DNA of 64,000 nucleotides from Sphingomonas cavernae (lineage in GTDB: Bacteria > Pseudomonadota > Alphaproteobacteria > Sphingomonadales > Sphingomonadaceae): assembly GCF_003590775.1 (NCBI RefSeq), contig NZ_QYUM01000002.1, positions 248,001 through 312,000 of the forward strand, given 5' to 3'. This document shows positions 62,525 through 64,000 of this stretch, one piece after another. The notes below the pieces were generated by a model. The model had not been told where the DNA came from. It did no database searches and saw only the letters and a list, made by a program, of their open reading frames with translations. Each line of letters starts with the position of its first letter. The stretch's first letter is position 1. Both the position numbers and the translations under genes were made by a program.

Positions 62525-63142
62525 TTATGCCAATGCGTCGATCGTGCAGAAGCTGTGGCAGAGGCGCGCGTCGACGATGCGATCGGGGCATTCGGGGTCG
62601 AACCAGCGGTCGACATGCGCCCAGTGATAGGGATGCAGCATATAGGGACCGAGCAGGCCGGCCGCATCGGCATATTCCTGTTCCCAGACATGCGTCCACG
62701 CGCGTGAGCCCGAGGCGGCGTCGGTGCGGCTGAGCTGCCAGTTCCGGATCGCTGCGATGTAATGCGGCATCATCCGAGTCTCGGCCTCGAAGCGCGCGAC
62801 TGCCGCGGGATCGGCGCCCTTGTCCACACTCAGCAGGAGCACGCGGTAAACGCCGTTCATAAGGTCGAGGTCGGGCGCCCCGATATAGGCAACGCTCTCG
62901 ACCGAAGCGGTGGCGGGGCCGGCGAGCAGCCGCGCTGTCGCAGCCTCGAAGGCGTCGCGGGCCGGTTCGGTGTCGAACTGGACATGTGCGATCAGGTCGC
63001 CGCCATTGTGGCTGCCGGGGAGCGTCGGCGCGACCAGCGCGCGGTACGCGCCGTGCCCGACAGCGAGCGCGCGCAGCCCTTCGGCCACCGCATCGCCATG
63101 GGTGGCGTCGGCGAAGGTGACGAGCCGGGTCAGCTTATACAT
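62525..63142 (-). CDS. Tandem Dabb/EthD-like alpha+beta barrel protein
   Basis: 205 residues from the ATG at 63142. Two similar halves, the first beginning YKLTRLVTFADATHGDAVAEGL and the second GVYRVLLLSVDKGADPAAVARFEAETR, each with the beta-alpha-beta pattern of Dabb domains. Such proteins are seen as small cyclases, decarboxylases or ligand-binding partners. It overlaps the next upstream gene by 8 bp and probably shares an operon with the oxidoreductase at the edge. Confidence 0.7.
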   Translation of the reverse strand: MYKLTRLVTFADATHGDAVAEGLRALAVGHGAYRALVAPTLPGSHNGGDLIAHVQFDTEPARDAFEAATARLLAGPATASVESVAYIGAPDLDLMNGVYRVLLLSVDKGADPAAVARFEAETRMMPHYIAAIRNWQLSRTDAASGSRAWTHVWEQEYADAAGLLGPYMLHPYHWAHVDRWFDPECPDRIVDARLCHSFCTIDALA

Positions 63143-63485
63143 CGCAGAGCGCCCCGATATCGGCGGGTTCGGCGGCAAAGCTGCGGCGGCGGGAGACAGC
63201 ACGTGCGTCGACCTCCGCCCACCACGCCGCGACATCGGGATCATTGCCGCCGACGGCGCGCATCCGCCACCAGGCCGCGGTGTCGCGAAGCGACCAGCGG
63301 ATGGTGAGCGTGTTGGACTGATCGTCGAGCCACATCGGCGGGCTGACGAGGATCTGTTCGAGCACCATGCCGCGATCGCGTGCCCCGGGTGCGTAGCGCG
63401 CGAGATAATCGTCGAGCAGCGCCTTCGCCGCGCCAGGCCTTGCGACGATCTCGTCGATGACCTGGATCATCGCTTCACGCGTCAT
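63135..63485 (-). CDS. Unidentified small protein (operon member)
   Basis: 116 residues from the ATG at 63485; not recognised. It is predicted mostly soluble, with a helical N terminus (TREAMIQVIDEIVARPGAAKALLDDYLARY) and Trp-rich middle (DTAAWWRMR, AAWWAEVD). The pattern of an early RYAPGARDRGM loop and paired Trp resembles small NIPSNAP/SnoaL-like proteins, but I cannot place it. Overlaps both neighbours, so it is cotranscribed. Confidence 0.6.
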   Translation of the reverse strand: MTREAMIQVIDEIVARPGAAKALLDDYLARYAPGARDRGMVLEQILVSPPMWLDDQSNTLTIRWSLRDTAAWWRMRAVGGNDPDVAAWWAEVDARAVSRRRSFAAEPADIGALCDV

Positions 63486-64000
63486 CGGCGATCTGGAGGA
63501 CGATCTTGCCGCGGACATGACCCGCTTCGACCCGGCGATGTGCCTCAGCCGCCTCGCTCAGGGGCATGACCGTCGTCACCGCCGGGCGGATGCGGCCTTC
63601 TTCGAACAGTCGGGCGAGGCCTGCCAGATGCTCGGAAAGGCGGGAAATGCCGACCATGTTCGACGTGATCCGAACGCCTTGAGCCGCCGCGGCAGCGATC
63701 TCGCTCTCGCTTGCGCGCGAGACGAGCGTCTCGATTTCGACGAAGCTGCCGCCCGGTTTCACCAGCGCGGTTGCATTGGGAAGCAGCGTGCCGAGACCAA
63801 CGGCGTCGAGGACGAGATCAACCCCTGCCTCTACCCAGTCCCGCACCGCGGCGGTAACATCCTGGTTCGCATAATCAATCTGGCGCTCGGCGCCGAGGCT
63901 CGCGACATACTCGGCATTGCGCGCGCTGCACGTGGCGGCGACACGCGCGCCGAGCGCGGCTGCGATCTGGATGGCGAGGCTGCCGACGCCGCCTGCGCCG
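63475..64000 (-). CDS. Zinc-independent alcohol dehydrogenase/quinone oxidoreductase-like protein, 5' part beyond window
   Basis: C-terminal ~175 residues of a medium-chain dehydrogenase; the start lies past 64000. Seen: the Rossmann motif GAGGVGSLAIQIAAALGA at the edge, DLVLDAVGLGTLLPNA, and the family's C-terminal LSEAAEAHRRVEAGHVRGKIVLQ. Such enzymes reduce enones or quinones with NADPH. Its stop lies 10 bases into the next gene. Confidence 0.88.
   Translation of the reverse strand, partial: GAGGVGSLAIQIAAALGARVAATCSARNAEYVASLGAERQIDYANQDVTAAVRDWVEAGVDLVLDAVGLGTLLPNATALVKPGGSFVEIETLVSRASESEIAAAAAQGVRITSNMVGISRLSEHLAGLARLFEEGRIRPAVTTVMPLSEAAEAHRRVEAGHVRGKIVLQIADDA

Overview
The window is GC-rich and densely coded, and it reads as chromosome of an alphaproteobacterium of the order Sphingomonadales (Sphingopyxis / Novosphingobium / Sphingobium-like). 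Supporting signs are the block isoaspartate-methyltransferase-like gene – tolC – popZ (DUF2497) – S9 peptidase – valS, four TonB-dependent receptors in 40 kb, and several families of two-armed palindromic repeats, one of which translates to the PAKAGVQ-type peptide common in sphingomonad proteins. Genus is inference; no marker gene here settles it.

Layout. 1-13,441 is mostly housekeeping: hemB (cut by the left edge), a diacylglycerol-kinase-like lipid kinase, an IS30-family element next to a truncated gene, a small membrane protein, a MATE exporter, valS, an S9 peptidase, popZ, tolC, an isoaspartate methyltransferase homologue and tRNA-Cys(GCA). From 13,631 onward nearly every gene looks catabolic. 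14,232-24,521 (all minus) holds two MFS transporters, SDR, acetoacetate-decarboxylase-like protein, Rieske oxygenase, LysR regulator, amidohydrolase and a TonB-dependent receptor. 24,757-33,836 holds a phosphatase lipoprotein, SDR, metallophosphoesterase and a second TonB receptor divergent from a TetR regulator, with two tandem palindromic operators between them, then an arylsulfatase and SDR. 34,134-48,275 is a steroid C/D-ring (HIP, methylhexahydroindanedione propionate) degradation cluster: ipdA, ipdB, enoyl-CoA hydratase, ipdC, echA20-like, two pairs of acyl-CoA dehydrogenases, fadA6-like thiolase, SDRs including an ipdF homologue, a MaoC-like hydratase and a convergent fadD3-like HIP-CoA ligase. 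A LuxR-type regulator (48,480) precedes a co-directional block: flavin reductase, VOC, EthD, SRPBCC, SnoaL, nu-class-like GST, TonB receptor and a second SnoaL protein. 57,068-62,290 (minus) carries a TonB receptor, a ferredoxin/P450 pair with a clear intrinsic terminator, and an XRE-type regulator. The right edge holds a duplicated Dabb-domain protein, an unknown protein and a truncated quinone-oxidoreductase-like gene.

How it works together (inference). Outer-membrane receptors would import a sterol-like or conjugated steroid substrate; sulfatase and phosphatases could remove conjugates; P450, Rieske and SDR enzymes would modify the nucleus; the Ipd/FadE/FadA6 operon would convert HIP-CoA to central metabolites. 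Ring A/B opening enzymes (KstD, HsaACD type) are not in this window.

The most unusual sequence feature is that palindromic repeat units sit in frame inside two protein genes (valS and an acyl-CoA dehydrogenase), and one of these is the same repeat found as a perfect 28-bp inverted repeat between valS and the peptidase gene.
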